Of a DNA stretch of 64,000 nucleotides, positions 6,846 through 15,829 are shown one piece after another. The translations under genes were made by a program, and so were the position numbers. This stretch comes from Yoonia maritima (GTDB lineage Bacteria > Pseudomonadota > Alphaproteobacteria > Rhodobacterales > Rhodobacteraceae). Position 1 is the stretch's first letter; the number at the start of each line of letters is the position of its first letter. Below the pieces are notes generated by a model. The model saw only the letters and a program-made list of their open reading frames with translations. It was not told the origin of the DNA and did no database searches. The DNA lies in NCBI RefSeq assembly GCF_002933395.1, contig NZ_PKFN01000007.1:248001-312000 (forward strand), written 5' to 3'.

Positions 6846-9800
6846 ATGGAAAATTTTAGGTCTTTTAAATCATCGGTTGCCAACATTGGGTTCGCGTTCG
6901 GGGTAGCGCTATTTGGTTATGTCGCTGATGTATCTGCCGCGCCTGTGGCGTCGGGGGTGCGCATCGTAAATGTCGCGGGGGCGACATATTTTAATGCTAA
7001 TCTTGGTGTGACCGAGACTGTTTACTCGAACCCGGTTGAAGCGATCGTTGCAGAAGTTCCTGCAATCGACGTAGTCGGCTATTCCGATCTAACGCTGTCG
7101 CGGGGCGCAGTTGATCAACATCACTTTGAAATACAAAATACTGGCAACACTGAACTTGCGTTAAACGCCGCCATGGACACTTCGCAAGAAAATGGTGTTT
7201 TGCGGAATGGAACGTTGTTTTGGGACCAAGATGCTGATGGCATCATTGATGACGGCGAGCCAAGGATCGATCCGACCGATGAAATACTTTTGGCCATGGG
7301 GGAAAGCGTTAGCTTCATCTACAGTCTGAATGTGAATGATGACGTAGCGCCGGGCGATATCGCGCTTTCTCGTTTGAACGTTACGCCGCGCAGCAGCACG
7401 TCTGATACCGAAGTTGCTGGTAGCCACGAAGCATTTGGGCGAGTCGTTGTCGTTGACGGCGGGTTGGAAATTTTGAAATCAGCATCGCGCCGTGTGATCG
7501 AAGCGGGCGAAGAGCTGACTTATAAAATAGCGCTGCGTAACAATTCAGAATCTGTGATCTCCACCTATGACGCAATTGATGGGGACATCATTCGTGTTGA
7601 CGGCAGCGAACAACGTGGCGTTTTGGTCCGTGATACAGTGCCGTTGAACACAGTATTTGTGGACTTCGGAAGCTCTGGTGAATTCCAACCACTTTACCAT
7701 GTTCAAGGTCAATTAGAGCAAGATTATCAGACCGCACTACCTGCAACATTGGCTGATGTTGATGCGGTCGCATTTTTGCTTCCGCAAGATTACGCTGTTG
7801 GTAGATCGACGGATTTATACTTTACTGTGTTTGTTCAGGATAATTTGGGTGATCTGATCGTTCACAACACAGCTGAGACCTACCAACCAAACGCGAGTGG
7901 TGTCGATACTATTCAGTCCAACACCGTGACTTTACGTTATTCTTCGGAGGCGGGTGTTTCTCTTGATTTTGTTTCCCCTGATACGCGTGAAAGCGCTGAC
8001 TATGGTATCAACGGATCTGATACGATGCTGCGCCTTAGCGCTGGTGCATGTAACGTAACGTTGGGTGCCGATAACGTGGATATCACCGTAACGAGCCGCA
8101 TCACAGGCGACACAGAGACAATCAGTGCACGCGAAACAGGTCCGAATACAGGTCTGTTCTATACGACCGCTTTGCCGATGGCATCTATGGTTGATCCTGT
8201 TTTTGGTGATGGCGTCATGGCGACGACAGACGGCGATGTGCTGGATAGCTACACTTCGTGTAGCGGCGCAACTGTCACTGATGCTTTGATAATAAACCCG
8301 GGGAATTTTGTCTTTAACAGTGTGACCAACGCACCAGTAGAGGGCGCGCTTGTACGGGTTGTAAATTCGTCGGGTGACGTTATCGCCGAAGCTACGACTG
8401 ATCAACTCGGGTTCTTCACCTTGGGTGAAGTTACCGCGGGAACTTACTCTTACTCGGTCACACCGCCACGTGACTTTGCTTTTCCTTCGTCACGCCTGAG
8501 CTTTCCGAACTACGACCGCCAAACTGACAACGAAGTGTCATACGGCCAAGCGTTCCGTCACGCTGGTGGTGCAATGCATGTTGCGGATATTCCACTGGAC
8601 CCATCCTATGGCGTGCCACTTTCGCTTGAGAAATCAGCAGACAAAGACCAAGTTCGCACAGGCGAATTCGTTGTGTACACAATCGATGCAACCAACAACA
8701 TGGACGAGGCGCTGATTGGCGCTGAAATCCTAGACCGTTTACCGGCTGGCGCAGTTTATATTGCTGGTTCGACATTGCTTGATGGGCAGGCATGGCCGGA
8801 TCCAATCGCAGATGGCACTGGTGATTATCGCTTTGAAATTGGCACTATGTTGCCCCTGCAAGAACGTGAGCTGACCTATGTTCTAAGCTTCACGTCGCAG
8901 GCACGTGTTGGCCGTAACTATAATACTGCGATCCTTGACGGTCGTCAGGCGGGCACAGGTGATTACCTCTCATCTAACGTCGCAAGCACCTATGTCACGC
9001 ACGATAATTCTGGCGGTGTGTTTGCCCGCGAAGCATCAATCATAGGGTCTGTGTTTATGGATTGTAACGGTGATGGTCTGCGCGACGGCCCAGAAGAACG
9101 CGGGGTGCCTGGGGTGAAAATTGTGACCCAAAGCGGGTTGTCAGTCGTGACAGACATCGACGGTAAATATTCTTTGTTTGGTCTGCGCCCTGTATCGCAT
9201 GTGCTTGCGGTTATGGCAGATACCCTGCCTGTTGAAACAGAGGTCACAGTCACACGAACAACAGATATGCGCCGGGGTGGTTCACGTTTGGTGCCGCTGA
9301 CACGTGGTGAATTGCAGACAGAAAACTTTGCCTTGGCGTCCTGTACGCCTGAGGCATTGGCAGACGTGGCTGACCGTGTAACCACATTCGCAGACCGTCA
9401 CAGCGGTGACAGCAACATGATCTCTGATTTGCCAATGACACCGTCACGTGGCGATCAGCGTTCGGCTCGTACAGAGGCGGGGATCGCGACGACAACGCAA
9501 ATTTACACTGCAAACCGGCGTGCAGGTGCAACACCTGCACCAGAGCTTGCCGAAAAGGCCCGAGCAACATCGGCCATCCGTCAAGGTCTTGAGCCTTTGA
9601 TGCGTAGCCTCACCAATGAGCCCGGTTTCATTGGTCTAACCGATGGCCAAGCCATGAGCCGCCGCACCGTCAATATTCAGGTGAAAGGCCCAGCTGATTT
9701 GACACTAAGCGTTCGCGTGAATGGCGATACGATTTCGGCAGCCCAGATCGGCGAACGTTCTGTTCTCGCGAGTGAAAACCTGCAAGCGATGGCATATATC

Positions 9801-12599
9801 GCGGTTCCGCTGAGTGCTGGTAAGAACTCTGTTGTTTTGGTGGGTGCAGACCCGTTTGGCAACGAGCGCGTTCGTGAAGAAATCACGCTGACTGCGCCCG
9901 GTGATCCGTCAAAGATTGAATTGATCGTTCCCGAAACTGCGTCTGCGACGCCGGGCTCAATTGTACCAGTTGTTGTACGCATTCTTGATGAGGCTGGCAT
10001 GCCGCTTGACGCGTCTAGCACTGTCACACTGCGTGCACGTAACGCGACGTGGGATGTCACCGATATCCGTGACAACCAGCCCGGTGTACAGGTTTACATC
10101 GACAATGGCGAAGCGACATTTGGATTGCGTGCACCGCAAACGACAGGTCCGGACCTGATCGAGGTGCGCAGTAGCTTTGATAATGTCGAAGCCGAGATCT
10201 TGTTCACTCCAGACTTGGATGAACGTATCATGGTTGGTGTAATCGAGGGGGCGGTTGCACTGAACGGTCGCGGCGATCTGATCGAGGAAAACCGCATTAG
10301 CCCGTTCGAGGACACCGCAACAGGCCTGCGCGGCGAAGTATACCTTAAGGGCCGTATTCTGGGGGATGCACTGCTGACCCTGCGCTATAGCTCTGACAAA
10401 GATACAGATGATCGGTTATTCCGTGATATTCGCGGCGACGAATACTATCCTGTTTACGGCGATAATTCAGAGCGTGGCTTTGACGCGCAATCATCTGGTA
10501 ATCTTTATGTCAAAATCGAAAATGGACAGTCTTATGTTCTGTATGGGGACATGGCGATCGAAGCCGAAAGCTCTGCTTTCCGCCTAGGTGGGTACAACCG
10601 CGTCGCAACCGGTGCAAAGGCGCACTGGGAAAGTAATGATGTGTCTGTGTCCGTTTTTGCCGCACATATCGCGCAGCAACAGCAGGTGCGTGAAATTGCA
10701 GGGCGGGGTATCTCTGGGCCATATGATCTTGATCTTGATGGATATCTAGAAGGTTCAGAAAAGATCGAAATCCTGATCCGCGACAGTGAAACGGGCGACG
10801 TGCTGGAAACATTCGCGCAGCGCCGTGGAACTGACTATGTGCTGGATTTCTTTCGCGATGCAATCGTGTTCAACACGCCGGTGGCGCAAGCCGATGCCGA
10901 TGGTAACCCAGTTAGTATTCGCGTGACCTATGAAACGGAAGGCGATGATAACGATCGTTACTGGTTGTATGGCGGTGAAGTGTCTTACCAAGCGACCGAA
11001 GCGACAAAAATCGGCGCGCGCGTTGTGCATGCTGACGCTGATGGTGTGTCCGCCGAACGTGAACGTATTCGTGCGGTTTATACGCGGACTGAACTTAGCC
11101 GTGCTTCGAACGTAGAGCTGGAACTGGCGCAGTCTGAAAATAACGCTGGTGATACAGGAAACGCGGGCCGTATTGCTTATGAATTCGATGGTGCGGTTAG
11201 TACGCTGAAAATCGAGGCAACGCGTACCGATGAATATTTTGACCCGTCAGGCGCAGACACGCGCGCTGACAGCGATCTCGTGACCATCGACTTTGATCGC
11301 AAGCTCACGCGTAAAACAAGCGTGACCACAAGCGCACGTTATCTGGCTGACCGCATTGCTGATACGGAAACCGCCAGCTTGGAACTAACCTACAACCGCA
11401 AGGTAAATGACCGGTTAAGCAGCAGCATTGGTGTGCGAAGCAACGTTGACCTGTCAGCGGCAGGACAACCAACAGAGACCTATGTTTTGTTGGGCAGTAC
11501 TTGGCAGCCTGAATCTGCACCATCACTGACGTTCACATCTGAACTTGAAGTTCCGGTCGAGGGAGGCCCGGTCTCAACGGCTAACCTTGGTGCGAACTAC
11601 CGTTTCGGTGAAGGATGGACGTTGGGCGCATCTGTGGACATTGAATCCAACAGTCAAACCAACGAAGACAAAGTGACTAATGTACAGCTCAGTGCAGATT
11701 ACCGCATTGGAGAGCTGGTTTCTGGCTACACCAATTACACTGCGAATGGGAACGATCTTGAACGTGCCCAAGTGGTGCAAGGGTTCCGCGCAGATTGGGC
11801 GATGACCGAGCAGCTTAAGCTACAAGCGAACTTTGAGCACACACAGCCATTGGATGACGACGGCAGCGCGCTGACAAGCCTATCTGTTGGCGCATCGTGG
11901 GAAGCAGAAGACCGGTCTTGGATCGTTGACATGGATGTTGACCAAACATTCGAAGATGCAGGGCGGACGATCTACGGGGACTTTGGCACCGCTGCGCAAA
12001 TCTCTCCTGATCTGACATTCCTTGCGCGTTCGCGCATCGGTGTTGATCGTCGCGGCGATGGCCCAGACCACATACGTCACCGCGCGCGTGTAGGTGTTGC
12101 ATATCGGCCTGTCGATGATGCGCGTTTGAACATGCTTGCTTGGTATGAACAGCAGCTTGAAAAGCGCGAGCAGACTAACACAACACATCTGTGGTCCATT
12201 GACGGCACATATGAAGCCGGTGAAACAGTGAAACTGAATGCAAAATATGCCGGCCAAGCCACCGAAATCAAAGTAGGCGAAGGTGCAAACACTGTGAACG
12301 CTGAAACCATGACACAGCTCGTGCAAGCAGGCATCGAGTGGGACTTTGGCGACGACCAATGGATTGCGGGTCTGAACCTGATGCATCTTTGGGATGACGC
12401 GGACTCAAGCACAAATGCAATCGGTGCAGAACTAGGATACGCGTTCGACGAAGGCGCGATGCTATCGTTGGGTTACAACAAATCCATCGGTCGGTCGCCG
12501 ATCAACAGCCCGCTGACCCAAGAAGGCATGTATGTTCGGATGCGCATCATGCTTGATGAAACCCTGTGGGACCGTTTGGATCAGTTCGGACAAAAGTAA
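6846..12599 (+). CDS. Giant DUF11/SdrD-B-like outer-membrane beta-barrel protein
   Basis: The product is 1917 residues from ATG 6846, with AAGG 7 nt upstream. Residues 1-32 are a signal peptide. Residues 33-80 repeat the N-terminal module of the upstream protein (NVAGATYFN, SNPVEAIVAEV). WDQDADGIID near 128 is a calcium-loop-like motif. DUF11-like domains lie at about 205-380 and 591-705, carboxypeptidase-regulatory/SdrD-B-like domains at about 487-545 and 730-833 (VFMDCNGDGLRDG), and Ig-like domains at about 938-1115. From about 1150 to the end are alternating amphipathic strands typical of a large beta-barrel, opened by EYYPVYGDNSE near 1198 and ending MYVRMRIMLDETLW plus a short tail. It should be an outer-membrane protein presenting or anchoring surface domains. 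Export of the partner fibre is possible but unproven. Confidence 0.85.
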   Translation: MENFRSFKSSVANIGFAFGVALFGYVADVSAAPVASGVRIVNVAGATYFNANLGVTETVYSNPVEAIVAEVPAIDVVGYSDLTLSRGAVDQHHFEIQNTGNTELALNAAMDTSQENGVLRNGTLFWDQDADGIIDDGEPRIDPTDEILLAMGESVSFIYSLNVNDDVAPGDIALSRLNVTPRSSTSDTEVAGSHEAFGRVVVVDGGLEILKSASRRVIEAGEELTYKIALRNNSESVISTYDAIDGDIIRVDGSEQRGVLVRDTVPLNTVFVDFGSSGEFQPLYHVQGQLEQDYQTALPATLADVDAVAFLLPQDYAVGRSTDLYFTVFVQDNLGDLIVHNTAETYQPNASGVDTIQSNTVTLRYSSEAGVSLDFVSPDTRESADYGINGSDTMLRLSAGACNVTLGADNVDITVTSRITGDTETISARETGPNTGLFYTTALPMASMVDPVFGDGVMATTDGDVLDSYTSCSGATVTDALIINPGNFVFNSVTNAPVEGALVRVVNSSGDVIAEATTDQLGFFTLGEVTAGTYSYSVTPPRDFAFPSSRLSFPNYDRQTDNEVSYGQAFRHAGGAMHVADIPLDPSYGVPLSLEKSADKDQVRTGEFVVYTIDATNNMDEALIGAEILDRLPAGAVYIAGSTLLDGQAWPDPIADGTGDYRFEIGTMLPLQERELTYVLSFTSQARVGRNYNTAILDGRQAGTGDYLSSNVASTYVTHDNSGGVFAREASIIGSVFMDCNGDGLRDGPEERGVPGVKIVTQSGLSVVTDIDGKYSLFGLRPVSHVLAVMADTLPVETEVTVTRTTDMRRGGSRLVPLTRGELQTENFALASCTPEALADVADRVTTFADRHSGDSNMISDLPMTPSRGDQRSARTEAGIATTTQIYTANRRAGATPAPELAEKARATSAIRQGLEPLMRSLTNEPGFIGLTDGQAMSRRTVNIQVKGPADLTLSVRVNGDTISAAQIGERSVLASENLQAMAYIAVPLSAGKNSVVLVGADPFGNERVREEITLTAPGDPSKIELIVPETASATPGSIVPVVVRILDEAGMPLDASSTVTLRARNATWDVTDIRDNQPGVQVYIDNGEATFGLRAPQTTGPDLIEVRSSFDNVEAEILFTPDLDERIMVGVIEGAVALNGRGDLIEENRISPFEDTATGLRGEVYLKGRILGDALLTLRYSSDKDTDDRLFRDIRGDEYYPVYGDNSERGFDAQSSGNLYVKIENGQSYVLYGDMAIEAESSAFRLGGYNRVATGAKAHWESNDVSVSVFAAHIAQQQQVREIAGRGISGPYDLDLDGYLEGSEKIEILIRDSETGDVLETFAQRRGTDYVLDFFRDAIVFNTPVAQADADGNPVSIRVTYETEGDDNDRYWLYGGEVSYQATEATKIGARVVHADADGVSAERERIRAVYTRTELSRASNVELELAQSENNAGDTGNAGRIAYEFDGAVSTLKIEATRTDEYFDPSGADTRADSDLVTIDFDRKLTRKTSVTTSARYLADRIADTETASLELTYNRKVNDRLSSSIGVRSNVDLSAAGQPTETYVLLGSTWQPESAPSLTFTSELEVPVEGGPVSTANLGANYRFGEGWTLGASVDIESNSQTNEDKVTNVQLSADYRIGELVSGYTNYTANGNDLERAQVVQGFRADWAMTEQLKLQANFEHTQPLDDDGSALTSLSVGASWEAEDRSWIVDMDVDQTFEDAGRTIYGDFGTAAQISPDLTFLARSRIGVDRRGDGPDHIRHRARVGVAYRPVDDARLNMLAWYEQQLEKREQTNTTHLWSIDGTYEAGETVKLNAKYAGQATEIKVGEGANTVNAETMTQLVQAGIEWDFGDDQWIAGLNLMHLWDDADSSTNAIGAELGYAFDEGAMLSLGYNKSIGRSPINSPLTQEGMYVRMRIMLDETLWDRLDQFGQK

Positions 12600-12644
12600 G
12601 CCTAGGGTTTGCGAGCGGTCACTACGACCATTTGAAAATACGAT

Positions 12645-12674
12645 GATGCATCAACATTGAAATGTTGGTGCATC
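12645..12674 (+). terminator. Terminator of the DUF11 cassette
   Basis: A 13-bp inverted repeat, GATGCATCAACAT at 12645-12657 pairing with 12662-12674 through one G-T pair, follows the barrel gene stop by 45 bp. The sequence after it is GTTGCTTTTG, a weak T-rich tail. It also lies before the stop of the convergent yaeQ gene and could serve both. Confidence 0.65.
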
Positions 12675-12698
12675 GTTGCTTTTGGGAGTGTTCACACT

Positions 12699-13247
12699 TT
12701 AATGATCCGCAGTTTTCCATTTATCGGGTGTGACGTATACGACGCTGTCATCAATGCTTACCATCACTTCGCCGTCCTGAATGGTTACGTTCAGCTTCAT
12801 GGACCGATTTGCCAGTTTTGCTAGCTCAGCTGTGTGATCCTCGGAAAAGTTCACGACCTGTAGGTTATCAAAGCGGGTGGTGCTGTTTTTGATCTTTTCC
12901 CACCACATGTTAGCGGTCCTGCCGCCGTAGCTGTAAACCACCACCTTGTCAGCTTTACCACAGGATTGGCGGACGATTTTTTCACTAGGAAGCCCGAGCG
13001 CAACCCATAGCTCAAGCTCACCGCTCAGACTTTTTTGCCAAATATCAGGCTCGTCATCGGTGGATATGCCCTTCGTCATTTCCAGTTGCTCGTCCGCGTT
13101 CAGCGCGAAAGCAAGAATGCGCACCATGAGCCGCTCATCCGTTTCAGAAGGGTGTTTGGCAACGGTTAGTTTGTGAGTTTCATAATAATGACGATCCATA
13201 TCGGACACGGAAAGTTCAACTTTATAAATGGTGGATTTCTGCGCCAT
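12699..13247 (-). CDS. yaeQ: YaeQ family protein
   Basis: The product is 182 residues, matching the roughly 180 residues usual for YaeQ. The start MAQKSTIYKVELSVSDMDR is the family N-terminus, so ATG 13247 is preferred over longer in-frame extensions. Other recognisable segments are RLMVRILAFAL, LWVALGLPSEK and VVVYSYGG. YaeQ has a PD-(D/E)XK nuclease-like fold; its cellular role is not settled, although suppression of a transcription-elongation defect has been reported for enterobacterial versions. It stands alone between the DUF11 cassette terminator and a tRNA gene. Confidence 0.93.
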   Translation of the reverse strand: MAQKSTIYKVELSVSDMDRHYYETHKLTVAKHPSETDERLMVRILAFALNADEQLEMTKGISTDDEPDIWQKSLSGELELWVALGLPSEKIVRQSCGKADKVVVYSYGGRTANMWWEKIKNSTTRFDNLQVVNFSEDHTAELAKLANRSMKLNVTIQDGEVMVSIDDSVVYVTPDKWKTADH

Positions 13248-13305
13248 GATATGTCCTGAAAATGCAAAGAAAGAGATGCCTAGTGCGTCGCCACACCACA
13301 AACAA

Positions 13306-13325
13306 AATCGGCCAAAGGGCCGATT
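13306..13325 (-). terminator. Terminator of the tRNA-Ser gene
   Basis: AATCGGCC at 13306-13313 pairs perfectly with 13318-13325 around a 4-nt loop. Read on the minus strand it ends in GATTTTGTTTG, a usable T tract. It lies 21 bp downstream of the tRNA 3' end, the place expected for its terminator. Confidence 0.75.
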
Positions 13326-13346
13326 GTACGATTAAAAATGAGTGGG

Positions 13347-13436
13347 TGGCGGAGGCTCAGGGATTCGAACCCTGGGAGGACTTTCACCCTCGTCGGTTTT
13401 CAAGACCGGTGCATTCGACCACTCTGCCAAGCCTCC
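13347..13436 (-). tRNA. tRNA-Ser (anticodon UGA)
   Basis: A 90-nt class II tRNA on the minus strand. The 7-bp acceptor stem is GGAGGCT with AGCCTCC, followed by discriminator G and an encoded CCA. The anticodon loop CTTGAAA gives UGA, reading UCA-type serine codons. A long variable arm (CGAGGGTGAAAGTCCTC) and the T-arm GGTTCGAATCC are present. This is the class II architecture expected for serine. No integrase or att-like duplication was seen next to it. Confidence 0.96.
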
Positions 13437-13685
13437 GTTGGGCGGTCTCTAACGGGTCCGAAATGATTCGAAAAGCATCTTTTTGCAATGGGGAATTCCG
13501 CCGACAATTTTCGCAGTAGGGTTCCATAACGGGCGAGGGGGCGTTATCGTCCACGCAGACAGGTGCTGCGTTGGTGTTTGGCGTTATTTTGTGGTCAATC
13601 CGAACCCGTGGCGGGCAGAAATAAAAGCGACTGGTAAACAGTCAAAATCCCCTTAATTATGGGGCGCAACGTAGGGGCGAAAAAA

Positions 13686-14624
13686 ATGACGGGCAAAAAA
13701 TATTCCAATAGTGTCTCAAGACCCCTGGTTTTGGCGCTTGTGACGCTGACCGGGTTGGCAGCTTGTGATGAAAATGGCGGGTTTTCGGTTCCAAGCAAAG
13801 ATGATGCGGCGACTGAGACAAGTCGTCAGCCGACACGGAAGCTTGTTCAAACTGATAGCGATGTCGAACGACCCGATGTATTTGAAGTGACTGACCGTGG
13901 TTTATGGGATGGTCGCCCATCTTTGGGCGGCGTTTGGGTGGCGCATCCAGATGTGTCTGACCCAGAACGTGTCATGATCCGGAACCCCGAAAACGGAAAG
14001 TCGGTTATTGGTGCGCTGTTCCGCCGTGAACGTGAAAACCCTGGTCCTTTGTTGCAAGTGTCATCCGATGCCGCCGAGGAACTAGGCCTATTGGCAGGTG
14101 CCCCGACAGAGTTAAATGTGGTGGCTTTACGTCGCGTCGAAATTGAAGTGCCTGAAGAACCCGTTGAAACACCAGACGAAAATCCTGTTGTTGCAAGCCT
14201 TGCTGCGCCAGTTGGCGTCGCTGAAACCAGCTTGGAGGCTGATATCGATAGTCCTGCCGCGGTCGCATCACCAGATGCGCCTTCGATTGATCCCATTGCG
14301 GGCGCTGCTGCCGCTATCGCTGCGGCAGAGGCTGGAGGGGCAGGTGGTTCTGTCACGACCGAGGTCACAGTGCCCGTTGTTGCAACCGCAACCGGTGAAG
14401 CGACGGCTCCATTTGCACAAGTCGGTGTCTTTAGCGTTGAGCGGAATGCAAACGGCGCTGCGCAAGAAATTCGTAACACTGGCATAAAGGCTAATGTGGA
14501 ACCGCTTGATGCCGGTGGTCGTACCGTGTGGCGTGTTGTTGCTGGACCCGTGTCTGATGATGCTGCGCTAGAGCAGCTGAAATCCATTGGTTTTGTTGAC
14601 GCGTTTGTTGTTCCCGCAGAGTAA
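13686..14624 (+). CDS. SPOR-domain lipoprotein with a degenerate RlpA-like barrel
   Basis: The product is 312 residues from ATG 13686, with AGGGG 8 nt upstream; ATG 13659 lacks a site. GLAAC gives a lipobox with Cys27, so it is a lipoprotein. Residues about 95-150 resemble the double-psi barrel of RlpA (RNPENGKSV, then SSDAAEELGL), but the catalytic 'DRGP' segment of RlpA reads RERENPGP, so the usual Asp is missing. An acidic and Ala-rich linker (about 155-240) follows. Residues 242-312 are a SPOR domain that binds denuded septal glycan. It is the first gene of the dacC-tmk-holB-tatD group, 26 bp before the carboxypeptidase gene. A structural septum or peptidoglycan-binding role fits better than a lytic one. 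Confidence 0.8.
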   Translation: MTGKKYSNSVSRPLVLALVTLTGLAACDENGGFSVPSKDDAATETSRQPTRKLVQTDSDVERPDVFEVTDRGLWDGRPSLGGVWVAHPDVSDPERVMIRNPENGKSVIGALFRRERENPGPLLQVSSDAAEELGLLAGAPTELNVVALRRVEIEVPEEPVETPDENPVVASLAAPVGVAETSLEADIDSPAAVASPDAPSIDPIAGAAAAIAAAEAGGAGGSVTTEVTVPVVATATGEATAPFAQVGVFSVERNANGAAQEIRNTGIKANVEPLDAGGRTVWRVVAGPVSDDAALEQLKSIGFVDAFVVPAE

Positions 14625-14650
14625 CACCCAAAATTCGGAGAATTGATCAA

Positions 14651-15829
14651 ATGATCTTATCCAAACTACGTTTCGCCGCGATTGCGCTTTGCTTTGGTGC
14701 CACTGCCAGTTTCGCGCAAACTTTTGATACTGCTGCGCGTGCTGCATATGTCTTTGACCAGACAACGGGCACTGTGCTGTTGGCAAAAGAAGAAGACGTA
14801 CCGCTGCCACCTGCGTCAATGTCCAAGCTCATGACCGTCTATATGGCGTTTGAGGCAATCGCGGATGGGCGTTTGACCATCGATGAAGAATTGCCCGTGT
14901 CGTCGCATGCTGCGGCCTATACTGGGTCGTCGATGTTCTTGGACACGACCGATCGGGTCACGGTCGAAGATCTGTTGCGTGGCGTGATTATTCTATCTGG
15001 CAATGACGCGAGCGCCGTTCTGGCCGAGGCGCTGTCCCCTGATGGATCAGAGGCTGGTTTTGCACGCATGATGACCCAACGTGCGCATCAGATGGGCATG
15101 GTCAACTCAACCTTTGCTAACTCTAACGGGTGGCCGGCCGCTGGACATCGCATGTCTGTAGAAGATCTTGGTATTCTAGCCGATCACCTAATCCGTGATT
15201 TTCCAACCTATTACCCGCTGTTCGCCGAACGCGAATTTGCCTTTGATGGCCGTGTTCCTGCGAACTCGCGCAATCGTAACCCGGTCCTATCGTTAGGTAT
15301 CGGTGCTGACGGTTTGAAAACAGGCCACACCTCAGAGGCTGGTTATGGCCTTGTCGGGTCTGCGAAACAGGGCGATCGTCGTATTATTTTCGTGCTAACG
15401 GGGCTTTCGTCAGAGCAGGCACGCGCCGAAGAAGCAGAGCGTCTGGTCAATTGGGCCTATCGCCAATTTGCACAAAAGGATGTGGTCGATGCCGGGCACC
15501 GTATTGCAACAGCAGATGTTTGGCGTGGTGCTGCGCCGACCGTGGGGCTAACTGTCGCCGAAGATCTGTCTTTGCTGGTGCCAGTTCTGAACCAAGGAAC
15601 GGTCGAGGCCGAGGTTGTTTATAACGGACCAATCGAAGCGCCCATTGCTGCAGGCGACCAATTGGCAGAGCTTGTGATCAACCTTGACGGCCTGCCCGAA
15701 AAACGTGTTCCGCTTATCGCTGACGCTGCGGTATCCGAAGGCGGCTTTGCGACACGGTTGCGTACGGCTGCAACGGTGCTATGGACCAAATTTGGCCCAC
15801 AATCATCAGAGGCACCCGAAGAGGCATGA
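14651..15829 (+). CDS. dacC: D-alanyl-D-alanine carboxypeptidase (PBP5/6 type)
   Basis: The product is 392 residues, the normal length for the family. A signal peptide ends near ASFAQ. All three penicilloyl-serine transferase motifs are present: Ser56-Met-Ser-Lys59 (SxxK), Ser116-Gly-Asn118 and Lys223-Thr-Gly225. The C-terminal beta-sandwich domain and a terminal stretch (TRLRTAATVLWTKFG) that could associate with the membrane follow, as in PBP5. It trims the terminal D-Ala from peptidoglycan stem peptides in the periplasm. Its stop overlaps the start of tmk in ATGA. Whether it is the DacA, DacC or DacF equivalent cannot be decided from sequence alone. Confidence 0.93.
   Translation: MILSKLRFAAIALCFGATASFAQTFDTAARAAYVFDQTTGTVLLAKEEDVPLPPASMSKLMTVYMAFEAIADGRLTIDEELPVSSHAAAYTGSSMFLDTTDRVTVEDLLRGVIILSGNDASAVLAEALSPDGSEAGFARMMTQRAHQMGMVNSTFANSNGWPAAGHRMSVEDLGILADHLIRDFPTYYPLFAEREFAFDGRVPANSRNRNPVLSLGIGADGLKTGHTSEAGYGLVGSAKQGDRRIIFVLTGLSSEQARAEEAERLVNWAYRQFAQKDVVDAGHRIATADVWRGAAPTVGLTVAEDLSLLVPVLNQGTVEAEVVYNGPIEAPIAAGDQLAELVINLDGLPEKRVPLIADAAVSEGGFATRLRTAATVLWTKFGPQSSEAPEEA

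Noticed and set aside
13347-13436. tRNA-Ser as an integration site for a mobile element
   Set aside because: No integrase gene and no repeat of the tRNA 3' end was found on either side.
13847-14650. 267-codon minus-strand open frame opposite the SPOR lipoprotein gene
   Set aside because: It is antisense to a gene with a lipobox and a SPOR domain, and its product is a Ser/Ala/Thr-rich chain with no recognisable domain.
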